Origin: Candidatus Limadaptatus stercoripullorum
GTDB taxonomy: Bacteria > Bacillota > Clostridia > Christensenellales > CAG-917
Length of the DNA: 48,442 nucleotides
Assembly (NCBI GenBank): GCA_018713795.1
Contig: DVOE01000085.1
Span: forward strand, 1 to 48,442
Direction of reading: 5' to 3'
Shown here piece after piece: positions 17,251 to 25,608 of the stretch (position 1 is its first letter; every line of letters starts with the position of its first letter). The notes below the pieces were generated by a model. That model was not told the DNA's origin, did no database searches, and saw nothing but the letters and a program-made list of their open reading frames with translations. The position numbers and the translations under genes are program-made.

Positions 17251-18494
17251 ACGATCTCTCCGCCTGACATAGTCGTCATTATTTTTGCTTTCACCCTCAT
17301 GCCCTCGAATGGGGTCATGTTCCCGCGGGAAGCGCTTTCCGCGCCCCGCACCGTCCATTCCGCGCCGAGGTCGATGACGGCAAGTTCCGCCCTCTCGCCT
17401 TCCGCGATCTTCGCCGGGGGAAGTCCGAACCTCCGCCGCGGCGCGCCGCTCATCGCGTCTATCAGCCGCCCGAGGGTTATCTTCCCCTCGAGCACCAGCT
17501 TTGTGTAAAGCACGGGGAAGGCGTATTCCAGCCCGATGACGCCCATCAGACTGCCCGCCAGCCCGCGCGATTTTTCCTCATCCGAATGCGGCGCGTGATC
17601 GGTCGCGATCATGTCCACCGTCCCGTCGGCAAGCCCTTCTATCAGCGCGTCGCGGTCGGCAGCCGTCCTCACGGGCGGATTCATCTTGAACCTGCCCTCG
17701 TCCCTGAGATCGTCCTCGGTGAGCACGAGATAATGCGGCGCCGTCTCGCAGGTGATGTCCGCCCCGCGCGCCTTCGCGCGCCTTATCAGCTCCACGCTCT
17801 CGCGGGTGGAGACATGGCACACATGATAGCGCACCCCCGTCTCCTCGGCGAGCGCGATGTCCCGCTCCACCATGCGCCACTCGCTCTCCGAAGATATCCC
17901 GACGAGCCCGTGGCGGCGGGCGTACTCCCCGTCATGCACGGCTCCGCCCGCGCGGAGACAGCGCTCGTCCTCGCAATGCGCGGAGATGATGCCGCCCACG
18001 GCTTTCACCCTCCGCATAGCCTCGCGCATGAGCTCCTCGCTCTGCACGCCCTTGCCGTCGTCCGAAAACCCGACGACAAAGGGAGCCAGCCCCTCTATGT
18101 CCGAAAGCCGCTGCCCTTTCTCGCCCACGGTGAGCGCCGCAAACGGATAAACAGGCACTTTAGCGGTCTTTTTGATGATATCAACCTGCTTTTCGAGGTT
18201 TTTAACGCTGTCGGGGACGGGATCGAGATTGGGCATGGAACACACCGCGGTGAACCCACCGCGCGCCGCGCTCTCCGTGCCCGAAGCGATGGTCTCCTTA
18301 TAAAAAAATCCCGGTTCCCGCAGGTGCACATGCACATCCGCGAAAGCCGGTACGACGAGGGTCCTGCCCCGGTAGTCCTCTTCGGAAGCGAGGGGGGAGA
18401 GGTCCGAGAGGAAAATCTTCCCCTCCCGCACGGTCAGCGTGCCGTGCATGAGCCCCTCTTCCGCAGCGTAAACCACCTTGCCGAAGCCTGTCAC
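17238..18494 (-). CDS. pyrC: Dihydroorotase
   Basis: Cyclises carbamoyl aspartate to dihydroorotate. It has 418 residues with a GTG start and a CGGAGGG ribosome binding site. Zinc ligands are visible in DVHVHLREPGF (about 58-68) and in the later SAHCEDE and ATDHAPHS segments. PMNLDPVPDS-like substrate-loop residues follow. It is the first gene of the pyrimidine operon, preceded by a promoter -10 box only about 27 bases upstream, leaving no room for a PyrR attenuator. Confidence 0.95.
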   Translation of the reverse strand: MTGFGKVVYAAEEGLMHGTLTVREGKIFLSDLSPLASEEDYRGRTLVVPAFADVHVHLREPGFFYKETIASGTESAARGGFTAVCSMPNLDPVPDSVKNLEKQVDIIKKTAKVPVYPFAALTVGEKGQRLSDIEGLAPFVVGFSDDGKGVQSEELMREAMRRVKAVGGIISAHCEDERCLRAGGAVHDGEYARRHGLVGISSESEWRMVERDIALAEETGVRYHVCHVSTRESVELIRRAKARGADITCETAPHYLVLTEDDLRDEGRFKMNPPVRTAADRDALIEGLADGTVDMIATDHAPHSDEEKSRGLAGSLMGVIGLEYAFPVLYTKLVLEGKITLGRLIDAMSGAPRRRFGLPPAKIAEGERAELAVIDLGAEWTVRGAESASRGNMTPFEGMRVKAKIMTTMSGGEIVWTR

Positions 18495-18520
18495 CGAGCG
18501 GTCCCTCCGAAATTTTTTCC

Positions 18521-18526
18521 ATTATA
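18521..18526 (-). promoter_or_regulatory. -10 box of the pyrimidine operon promoter
   Basis: TATAAT on the minus strand. The -35 region (TTTGCA-like, about 18,544) is poor. The predicted 5' UTR is about 20 bases, so the classic PyrR-binding leader of Bacillus pyr operons is missing here. Confidence 0.6.
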
Positions 18527-18621
18527 CCACACCGCCCGCAAAATGCAAAATGTTTGGACGAAATTTCGCTCCCCCGCCCGTCTTTTATTTTGTTGCTTCG
18601 CGCGCGCAATCGCGCAACGCT

Positions 18622-18659
18622 CTCGCGCGTACGCGCGGGCGCGTGCGCGTACGCGCGAG
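18622..18659. repeat. Perfect 14-bp inverted repeat in an alternating CG/TA tract
   Basis: CTCGCGCGTACGCG (18,622-18,635) and CGCGTACGCGCGAG (18,646-18,659) surround a 10-base loop. The stretch 18,600-18,665 is almost entirely alternating purine-pyrimidine, a composition able to form Z-DNA or a cruciform. It lies upstream of the pyr promoter and after the 3' end of the membrane-protein operon. Confidence 0.7.
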
Positions 18660-18676
18660 CGTGCGGCATAAAAGAT

Positions 18677-18704
18677 AAAGCCGCCCCGGGGGCGGGGCGG
18701 CTTT
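18677..18704 (-). terminator. Terminator of the membrane-protein operon
   Basis: AAAGCCGCCCC (18,694-18,704 on the minus strand) pairs with GGGGCGGCTTT (18,677-18,687), followed by ATCTTTTATG. It is 18 bases after the stop of the 677-residue protein gene. Confidence 0.8.
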
Positions 18705-18722
18705 GGGGTGAGAGTTCACTCG

Positions 18723-20756
18723 TCAGTCGAGGGGTTCGGGGGCGGGATCGTCGGGATATTCCTCGACCGCTTCGTCCGCGGCTCCTGTCGCGGGGGCGGC
18801 GTCCTCGGGGTATCCCGCGGTCGCTTCGGCGGGGGCGGCGTCCTCGGGGTATCCCTCGGTCGCTTCTGCGGGCGCCGCTTCCTCGGGGTAGGTCTCGGGG
18901 AAGTACTCGCCCGTCGCCTCATCGGCGGGGGCGGGGGCTTCGCCGCCCGCTGCGGCGGCTTCCGCCGCGGCGAACTGCTTCTCGCGCTCCTCGAAGTCCT
19001 TCTTCATCCTCGCCTTGAACTCGCGGCAGCAACTTGCGGCAAGCACGGTGACGATGGAGATCGCGCCGATGATATACAGCCAGTTGCGCAGCGACATGAC
19101 GGAGATGACCGCGACGAGCAGGTTGTTGGACTCGAGCCAGGTCATATCCTGATAACCGAGCAGACCCTTCTCGACATTGGTGGGATAGATGTTGATCTCG
19201 AGCAGACCGCTGTCGTTGATGCACAGTCCGAGCGCGAGAGGTCTGCCTGCGGTCGCCTCATAGAGCACTCCGGCGAGACCGTCGAGCAGGCTGCCGAACA
19301 GACCACCGTCATAGTTTGCGAGAGCGTTGTTCAGCATGTTGATGAGCTCGGTGACGCTGAGTCCGGGAAGCAGACCCGAAAGCAGACTGTCGAGGTCGAG
19401 GGAGGTGACCGCCATGGTCTTGCCGTCCATGTCGAGGATGCCCCACTTCATTGGCTGGCTGACATAGCCGCCCTTGACGGTGACGCCGTCCTCGTCGTAG
19501 TAGATGTTGTTGATGACCGCGCCCGCGAGGATGCCGAAGACATCGTTGTCCTCATAGTAGGCGGGATCGACATAGTAGGTGCCCTCGTAGTTGTTGACCT
19601 TGACCAGCGCGGCGCTGTGGTTTGCGAACAGTTCGACGACCTCATCCGCCATATACTTCTCGAAGTAGATGCTGGTGATGCCCGTCCTGTCGGTGCCGTC
19701 GGTGGTCTCGTAGGTCGGATAGACGAGGTTGTTGTTCTCGTCGAGGGTGGCGCGGGATCCTTCGGAGAAGTCGCTGCTCTTGTCGAGGATGAGCCTTATG
19801 ACGACGGGCACGGTCATTCTGCCGCTCGCCTGGGCATAGAGGATGAGGTTGTCGTCGTAGGTGACATAGCCGTCATTGTCCATGCTGGCGTAGTTCTTGT
19901 TGAACAGATAGCGGATACGCTCGTCCGCCATGCCGCCCTCGGGGGTGGTGGACAGACGCTCGTACTCGGGCAGCAGATACTCGGACATGCCGAGCGCCAC
20001 CGCATGACGCTCCATGTTGCCGTAAGGCGCGTCGGGAGACATCAGCATATAGACGGGATCGCGCATGACCCAGTTGGTGTAGATGAAGTCGTAAAGCTCC
20101 TTCTGCAACGAAGACATGCTCTCGACCAGCCCGTCGTAGTTCGCCTGCTGTTCGTCGGAGGAGTAAGCCGCCCAACCGAGCAGCATCTGCTTGTAGTCGT
20201 TGTAAGCGAGATACGCTTCGTCGTCGCTGAAGGGATCCCCTTCCTCTATGGCGTCGGTCACCGTCTCGTAGGCGTATTTGGCGTCGTAGTTGCCGTTGAC
20301 CATGTTGGACATGACGAACCTGCGCACCAGGAAGGCGTTGGTATCGCCCTGTTCCTCGAAGTTGTTCTCGACATCTTCGACGGTGAGGGTGCCCGAAGTC
20401 ATGGAAGTCAGGATATCGGGCAGCACCACATCCACCAGCGCGCCCACCAGGAAGGTGAGGCAGAGGACGGTTATGATGAGAGCCATGGTCTGACGCCTTA
20501 TGGTGCGGCGGGACTTCTTTCTCGTCACGCAGAGCACGACGATGAAGAAGACCAGGCACAGCACGCCGGCAAGGATGACGCCGACGAAGGGCCAGAAAGT
20601 GTAGTACGGCACTTTCATATACAGCTCGACGCAGAAGGACGCGGCGAGCGCTATGAGCAGCGGCATACCTATGATATAGAAGAAGATCTCGAGGACGGTA
20701 AGTCCGGCTATTTTGGTGTTAAGAGACTTTTTGCGTGCATTGTTAGCCATGATCAT
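18723..20756 (-). CDS. Large membrane protein of unknown function (partner 2)
   Basis: Not recognised. It has 677 residues: three N-terminal membrane segments (about 17-43, 50-76, 88-112), an extracytoplasmic region of about 440 residues rich in Asp, Asn and Tyr, a fourth membrane segment (about 553-576, LYIIGAISIVTVLAA), then a cytoplasmic tail of about 100 residues. The tail starts with a charged helix (FKARMKKDFEEREKQF) and continues as Ala/Pro/Glu repeats (GYPEDAAPAEAT). The start overlaps the stop of the upstream 794-residue gene (20,753-20,756). The same topology, and a similar LLDGLxxLL segment in the outer domain, suggest the two are distant paralogues acting together. Confidence 0.75.
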   Translation of the reverse strand: MIMANNARKKSLNTKIAGLTVLEIFFYIIGMPLLIALAASFCVELYMKVPYYTFWPFVGVILAGVLCLVFFIVVLCVTRKKSRRTIRRQTMALIITVLCLTFLVGALVDVVLPDILTSMTSGTLTVEDVENNFEEQGDTNAFLVRRFVMSNMVNGNYDAKYAYETVTDAIEEGDPFSDDEAYLAYNDYKQMLLGWAAYSSDEQQANYDGLVESMSSLQKELYDFIYTNWVMRDPVYMLMSPDAPYGNMERHAVALGMSEYLLPEYERLSTTPEGGMADERIRYLFNKNYASMDNDGYVTYDDNLILYAQASGRMTVPVVIRLILDKSSDFSEGSRATLDENNNLVYPTYETTDGTDRTGITSIYFEKYMADEVVELFANHSAALVKVNNYEGTYYVDPAYYEDNDVFGILAGAVINNIYYDEDGVTVKGGYVSQPMKWGILDMDGKTMAVTSLDLDSLLSGLLPGLSVTELINMLNNALANYDGGLFGSLLDGLAGVLYEATAGRPLALGLCINDSGLLEINIYPTNVEKGLLGYQDMTWLESNNLLVAVISVMSLRNWLYIIGAISIVTVLAASCCREFKARMKKDFEEREKQFAAAEAAAAGGEAPAPADEATGEYFPETYPEEAAPAEATEGYPEDAAPAEATAGYPEDAAPATGAADEAVEEYPDDPAPEPLD

Positions 20757-23137
20757 TCCACCTCCTCGCCGTTATTTTCCTGAACGCTTAAGGCGGTGCC
20801 CTCCTCGCCCGTAGGCTCGGGGATATCGTCCTCCGCCGGCATGGCGACGGGAGCGTCATCGTAAGAGGGCTCGCCGGCGGGCGCCGCTTCGGGAGCCGCA
20901 TCGGGCGCCGCGGTGGCGGGCGTGTCCCCCGGGATCGCGTCCCCCTGGAGCGCGTCCTCGGGCGGGGCGACGGCAGCCTCCTCGTCCTTTTTGCCCTTCT
21001 TGCCCTTCTTTTCTTTCTTGGCGGGAACATCGTCCTGTCCCGTCTCGAGCAGCCACTCCTTCTCGGCGGCGATACCGCTCGCGATCAGGCAGAACAGCAC
21101 CACGGGCAGGAAGGTGAGCAGCAGGTTGCGCACGCTGTAAAGGGGATAATAGACAGGTTTGTAAGCAAGTTCGGCTTGCAGCTGCACCACCGCGGCGTAG
21201 GAGCCCAGACCCGAAGAGGAGGGAGTGCCCGCGCCGATGTTGTCGCCCGCGATAAGCGAGGTGCCCGGGATGAGCACGGAGCCCACCATGTAGCCGTGGA
21301 TGCCGCCGTTGTAGACCGCCTTGTCGAGCATGGCGTAGTAGTCGCCGAGGTTGAGACCGTCATCGTCGGCGACGGCACATGCGGCGTACTTGGCGGAATT
21401 TTCTTTCGCCAGCGCTTCGGCAGCCTCGGCGTAGTAGTCATAGACGGGAAGGATCTCGGGATCGGAGTACCAATACAACCCGCCGAGCAGGTTCATGATG
21501 ATGGTCTCGAGGACCTCGCCGGTGCCCATCGTGTCGGTCACGCCCACGAACAGCGAGGACAGGTCAAGCCCGAACAAACCGAGAATTTTGTTGAGGTTCA
21601 ATCCGAGGATAAGATCCTTACCGAGCAGGTCGTACAACCACGCGCCCACGCTGAGCCCGCCGGTGTCGACGACGCCGCCGAGCAGCACATCAAGCAGTTC
21701 GCCCAGCCCGTCGAGGAGACCGCCGTTGAGCTGAACATTGATGGGATCGCCCGTCGCGGGAGCGTACTGTATGAGCAGCCCTTCCTTGACTCCGTCGCCG
21801 TAGGTGCCGGCGGTGATGTCGGACGCCTTGACATTGGCGATGATGAGCTTCCCGTCGCCGACATCAAAGGAGAGCTTGACATTGAACGGCTCACCGGTGA
21901 TGAGGTTGAGGATCCCCGCGATCGCGGGGTTGGCGCCGACATGGGTGCCGACCGAGTCGAGCAGCTGCTTGAGATCGCCGACGGTGAGCGAGTAATCGGC
22001 TTCCTGACCGCCCTCCTCGCCGACCTTGACGAAGTTATGCCAGATCTCGTACTTCTCGGTGCCGGGCACGCCGTAGTCCGCCTCCTGGAGCTCCTGCGCT
22101 TTTGCCAGGATGGCGCTGTACAGCGCGTCGCCGCCGCCGAGCTCGGAGATCTTCATCTGGGAGTAGTAGTATTGACGGAGAAGTTCGAGCGCGGAATCGA
22201 TGCCGAACACATAGCCCTGCGAGATCATGCCGTTGCTGTTGTAACGGGCGAGACCGTAGATGCCTTCCTTGTACTCGGAATTGCGCGAAGTCTTGAACCA
22301 ACGGAACTGCGTGACCGGCGTGGTCTCCGTCCCCGAGGGACCCGCGGGGACATTCAGCGAATAGGTCGCGCTGGTGTAGTTCTCGTAGACGACGCCGTCT
22401 ATCTCGAGCTTGCCGTCCGCGTTCGGGGGGATACGCACGAACTCGTGGTCGGTGCCGGAGCCGTCGCCGTACTGCTTTTTGAGCTCGAGGATGCGCTCTT
22501 CGGAGAGCTTGTCCTTGACCATGCCGCTCTCGTCGACATTGTAAAGCTCGTCATACGACACGGGATCGTTGGAAGTGTTGTCGGCAAAGCCCGTGCGCGA
22601 AGAGTCGCCGTAGCCTATGTGATACGCCGATGTCACGGAGTTCACCTGGCTCAGGAAAGACTGCACCACTCCGCCGCCGGGACCGCCCGTCTTGCGCACG
22701 AGCTCGGACAGCTCGGTCTTGTAAGACGCGATGGTCACCCCTTCGGGGGAGGACTCTTCCAATTTCTCGAGCTCGATGGGCATCACGATGTCCATGACCA
22801 CCACGGGCGTCAGCATGGCGACGAGCGCCACGATAGCCACGATCATGGTGCGCGCGCGCCTGTTCTTCACCGTCTTGCGGACGATGAGATGCACGATCGC
22901 CACGAGAAGCCACACGCCGAGCGCCACCCAGATGCCGTACATCGCCGAGCCCGCGAGCTGGTTTTGCAGCCAGATCACGGTCGTCGAACCGCCCGAACCC
23001 ATGAAGGGTTCCTCTCCCACGAACAGCCATGTCGCCGTGAACATAACGGCAAGCACGAACAGCGGGAGACCCAGGCAGTAGAAGAGCACTTTGAGATTGC
23101 GGTAAAGTTTAATCTTTCCGTTGCTGCTCCGTTCCAT
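20753..23137 (-). CDS. Large membrane protein of unknown function (partner 1)
   Basis: Not recognised. It has 794 residues with three N-terminal membrane segments (about 14-40, 62-87, 95-120), a large extracytoplasmic domain (about 120-665) with many Gly and Tyr and a hydrophobic LLDGLGELLDVLLGGV segment, and a fourth membrane segment (about 667-690). The cytoplasmic tail of about 100 residues begins KKEKKGKKGKK and turns acidic and Pro/Ala-rich. Its layout is the same as the overlapping downstream gene, so the pair probably forms one envelope complex. No enzyme motif, lipobox or nucleotide-binding site is visible. Confidence 0.75.
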   Translation of the reverse strand: MERSSNGKIKLYRNLKVLFYCLGLPLFVLAVMFTATWLFVGEEPFMGSGGSTTVIWLQNQLAGSAMYGIWVALGVWLLVAIVHLIVRKTVKNRRARTMIVAIVALVAMLTPVVVMDIVMPIELEKLEESSPEGVTIASYKTELSELVRKTGGPGGGVVQSFLSQVNSVTSAYHIGYGDSSRTGFADNTSNDPVSYDELYNVDESGMVKDKLSEERILELKKQYGDGSGTDHEFVRIPPNADGKLEIDGVVYENYTSATYSLNVPAGPSGTETTPVTQFRWFKTSRNSEYKEGIYGLARYNSNGMISQGYVFGIDSALELLRQYYYSQMKISELGGGDALYSAILAKAQELQEADYGVPGTEKYEIWHNFVKVGEEGGQEADYSLTVGDLKQLLDSVGTHVGANPAIAGILNLITGEPFNVKLSFDVGDGKLIIANVKASDITAGTYGDGVKEGLLIQYAPATGDPINVQLNGGLLDGLGELLDVLLGGVVDTGGLSVGAWLYDLLGKDLILGLNLNKILGLFGLDLSSLFVGVTDTMGTGEVLETIIMNLLGGLYWYSDPEILPVYDYYAEAAEALAKENSAKYAACAVADDDGLNLGDYYAMLDKAVYNGGIHGYMVGSVLIPGTSLIAGDNIGAGTPSSSGLGSYAAVVQLQAELAYKPVYYPLYSVRNLLLTFLPVVLFCLIASGIAAEKEWLLETGQDDVPAKKEKKGKKGKKDEEAAVAPPEDALQGDAIPGDTPATAAPDAAPEAAPAGEPSYDDAPVAMPAEDDIPEPTGEEGTALSVQENNGEEVE

Positions 23138-23224
23138 AATTTTCTCCTTCTGTCTATACCCCTTCCCTTAAAAGGGGGATCAGCCCTGTCAAGCGTGTTT
23201 TTCGCGGCGCGCCCGCCGCCCCGG

Positions 23225-23902
23225 TCAAACTGCGGACAGCGAGTCGAGATACGCCTGCTCGTCTGCGTAGTAATATCCGGGTCCGTCGTCGGCGTTCGGT
23301 GCCAAGAAATAGAAATTGATCGTGCCCTGCTCGGAAGAGATCGACCCTTCCGCCTGAGACGAGTGCATGGCGATCTTGATGTTGTAGACGCCTGTCTCGT
23401 CCGGGGTGTACTCCACCCATTCGCCGTTGAGCACTATGCCTCCGTTCGCCCCGCATATCCTGACATTCGCGGGGTTCAGGATGGCGCCGTTTTCAAGGTA
23501 AGGCATTTCGGGGACTATCCTCATCTTGAGGACGCCCTCTCCCGGCTCGCCCACGAACTCGTACTCGCCCGTGCACCACATCCTGCCGCCTTTGGTCTCG
23601 GCGGAGCCTTCCGACATTAAGCCGTACATGCAGTCGTCCATGACTTCCATTTCCCATTGCGTATCGGAAACAAAACGCACTATGCCTTTGCCTATGACAT
23701 AGACCCCAATGGGTTCGGTCTCGCCGTACGCCCACCAGGCGCCGCCCTCGGGAGGTCCGAAGATGCCGCCGGGCACGAACAGCCTCGGCATCAATATCGC
23801 GATGCAAAGCAACACGGCCATGACGCAGATCAGCGTGATCCAGACGGCCGTTTCCTTTTTGTCCCTGACTCTTATGGGACTGTCGGTCTGATAGCTAAGC
23901 AC
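23225..23902 (-). CDS. Single-pass membrane protein of unknown function
   Basis: Not recognised. The GTG at 23,902 was chosen because AAGGGGGG lies six bases upstream; an in-frame start at 23,974 would add 24 poorly conserved-looking residues. The 225-residue product has a short charged N-terminus, one membrane segment (about 22-44, VWITLICVMAVLLCIAIL) and an extracytoplasmic domain rich in beta-type segments, ending in YYYADEQAYLDSL. It lies 87 bases upstream of the membrane-protein pair on the same strand and probably belongs to the same operon. Confidence 0.65.
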   Translation of the reverse strand: MLSYQTDSPIRVRDKKETAVWITLICVMAVLLCIAILMPRLFVPGGIFGPPEGGAWWAYGETEPIGVYVIGKGIVRFVSDTQWEMEVMDDCMYGLMSEGSAETKGGRMWCTGEYEFVGEPGEGVLKMRIVPEMPYLENGAILNPANVRICGANGGIVLNGEWVEYTPDETGVYNIKIAMHSSQAEGSISSEQGTINFYFLAPNADDGPGYYYADEQAYLDSLSAV

Positions 23903-24098
23903 TTGGGCCCCCCTTATCTCTCCCGAAATGACTCTCCCGCGCGCTCCCTCGTGTGCGGGCAAGTGCCCGCGCAACGCGTGTGAGAGTATACGACTTTATT
24001 ATATTACCACGCCGCGCGCCCATCCGCAATACCGATTTTTACGGGCACGGTCGATTTAAGCCGCGGCGGCTGCGTTTTCCCTGCGATTTAGTTAACTC

Positions 24099-24127
24099 TT
24101 GACTTATTTTTTTCGCGGTAATATAAT
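24099..24127 (+). promoter_or_regulatory. Strong promoter of gdhA
   Basis: TTGACT (24,099-24,104), 17 bases, TATAAT (24,122-24,127). The leader of about 46 bases contains a GGCGCG/CGCGCC hairpin (about 24,142-24,160) before the GGGAGG ribosome binding site. Confidence 0.85.
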
Positions 24128-24179
24128 TTTTTCCAAAGAGAGGCGCGGGCTCGCCGCGCCGTCCCAAGGGAGGAAAATT

Positions 24180-25526
24180 ATGTCTTATATCTCCGAAGTC
24201 ATCGAAGCCACCGCGCGCAAGAATCCGGGCGAACCCGAGTTCATGCAGACGGTCAAAGAGGTGCTCACTTCCCTCGAACCCGCCGTCCGCGCCAAAGAAA
24301 AAGTGCTGAGAGAAAATTGCATCCTCGAGCGCATGGTCGAGCCGGACAGGCAGATCATCTTCCGCGTCCCGTGGCAGGACGACAAGGGCGTGTGGCATGT
24401 CAACCGCGGCTTCCGCGTGCAGTTCAACAACGCCATCGGCCCCTACAAGGGCGGACTTCGCTTCCAGCCCAATGTCAACCTTTCGGTCATGAAGTTCCTC
24501 GCCTTCGAGCAGACCTTCAAGAACTCGCTCACCGGACTGCCCATGGGCGGCGGCAAGGGCGGCAGCGACTTCGATCCCGCAGGCAAATCGGACGCCGAGA
24601 TAATGCGCTTCTGCTACAGCTTCATGACCGAGCTCTACCGCCATATCGGTCCCAGCGTGGATGTCCCGGCGGGCGACATGGGCGTCGGCGGCAGGGAGAT
24701 CGGCTATCTCTACGGCGCCTACAAAAAGCTCACCGGCGTGTACGACAACGGCGTGCTCACGGGCAAGGGGCTGTCCTTCGGCGGTTCGCTCATCCGCCCC
24801 GAAGCCACCGGGTTCGGCGCGACCTATTTCCTCGAAGAAGTGCTCGCCCACCGCGGCGAGAGCATCGAGGGCAAGACCTTCTGCCTCTCCGGGTTCGGCA
24901 ATGTCGCCTGGGGCGCGTCGCTCAAGATCTCCGAGCTCGGCGGCAAAGTCATCACCCTCTCGGGCCCCGACGGCTATATCCTCGACGAGGACGGCGTCAA
25001 GGGCGAGAAGATCGCCTATCTCCTCGAGATGCGCGAGAGCGGCAGGAACCGCGTGCAGGACTACTCCGACAAGTTCGGCTGCACCTTCGTGCCCGGCAAG
25101 AAGCCCTGGGGCAATGTCAAAGCCGACATATATATGCCCTGCGCCATGCAGAACGAGATCCGTATCGAGGACGCCAAAGCCATGGTCGCGCTCGGCGTGC
25201 CCGTGCTCAACGAAGTCTCCAACATGCCCACCACCAACGAAGCCCTCGAATATCTGCAGAAGAACGGCGTGCTCGTCGCGCCCTCCAAGGCGGTCAACGC
25301 CGGCGGCGTGGCGGTCAGCGGTCTCGAGATGAGCCAGAACAGCGAAAGGATGCTGTGGTCGGCGGAAAAGGTGGACTCCACCCTGCGCGGCATAATGAAG
25401 AACATCCACAAGCAGATCGTGGACGCCCTCTCCGAGTACGGCATGGACTACGACCTCGTGGCGGGCGCCAATCTCGCAGGCTTCAAGAAGGTCGCGGACG
25501 CCATGATCGCTCAGGGCGTCAACTGA
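24180..25526 (+). CDS. gdhA: NAD(P)-specific glutamate dehydrogenase, hexameric type
   Basis: Interconverts 2-oxoglutarate plus ammonia and glutamate. It has 448 residues, typical of the small hexameric family. Visible landmarks are PYKGGLRFQPNVN (about 84-96), the catalytic Lys segment GLPMGGGKGGSDFDPAGKSD (about 118-137), PAGDMGVGGREIGY, and the nucleotide-binding LSGFGNVAWG (about 237-246). The ATG at 24,180 has an AAGGGAGG ribosome binding site. It is a single-gene transcript with its own promoter and terminator. Confidence 0.97.
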   Translation: MSYISEVIEATARKNPGEPEFMQTVKEVLTSLEPAVRAKEKVLRENCILERMVEPDRQIIFRVPWQDDKGVWHVNRGFRVQFNNAIGPYKGGLRFQPNVNLSVMKFLAFEQTFKNSLTGLPMGGGKGGSDFDPAGKSDAEIMRFCYSFMTELYRHIGPSVDVPAGDMGVGGREIGYLYGAYKKLTGVYDNGVLTGKGLSFGGSLIRPEATGFGATYFLEEVLAHRGESIEGKTFCLSGFGNVAWGASLKISELGGKVITLSGPDGYILDEDGVKGEKIAYLLEMRESGRNRVQDYSDKFGCTFVPGKKPWGNVKADIYMPCAMQNEIRIEDAKAMVALGVPVLNEVSNMPTTNEALEYLQKNGVLVAPSKAVNAGGVAVSGLEMSQNSERMLWSAEKVDSTLRGIMKNIHKQIVDALSEYGMDYDLVAGANLAGFKKVADAMIAQGVN

Positions 25527-25551
25527 CAAAAACAAACCGTTTAACATGCAA

Positions 25552-25581
25552 AAAGCGCCGCTCATGCGGCGCTTTCGTTTT
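25552..25581 (+). terminator. Terminator of gdhA
   Basis: AAAGCGCCG (25,552-25,560) pairs with CGGCGCTTT (25,567-25,575), followed by CGTTTTT. It lies between convergent gdhA and purF and may serve both. Confidence 0.85.
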
Positions 25582-25608
25582 TCTTTTGTTCGTTTCGACC
25601 GGTCCGGA

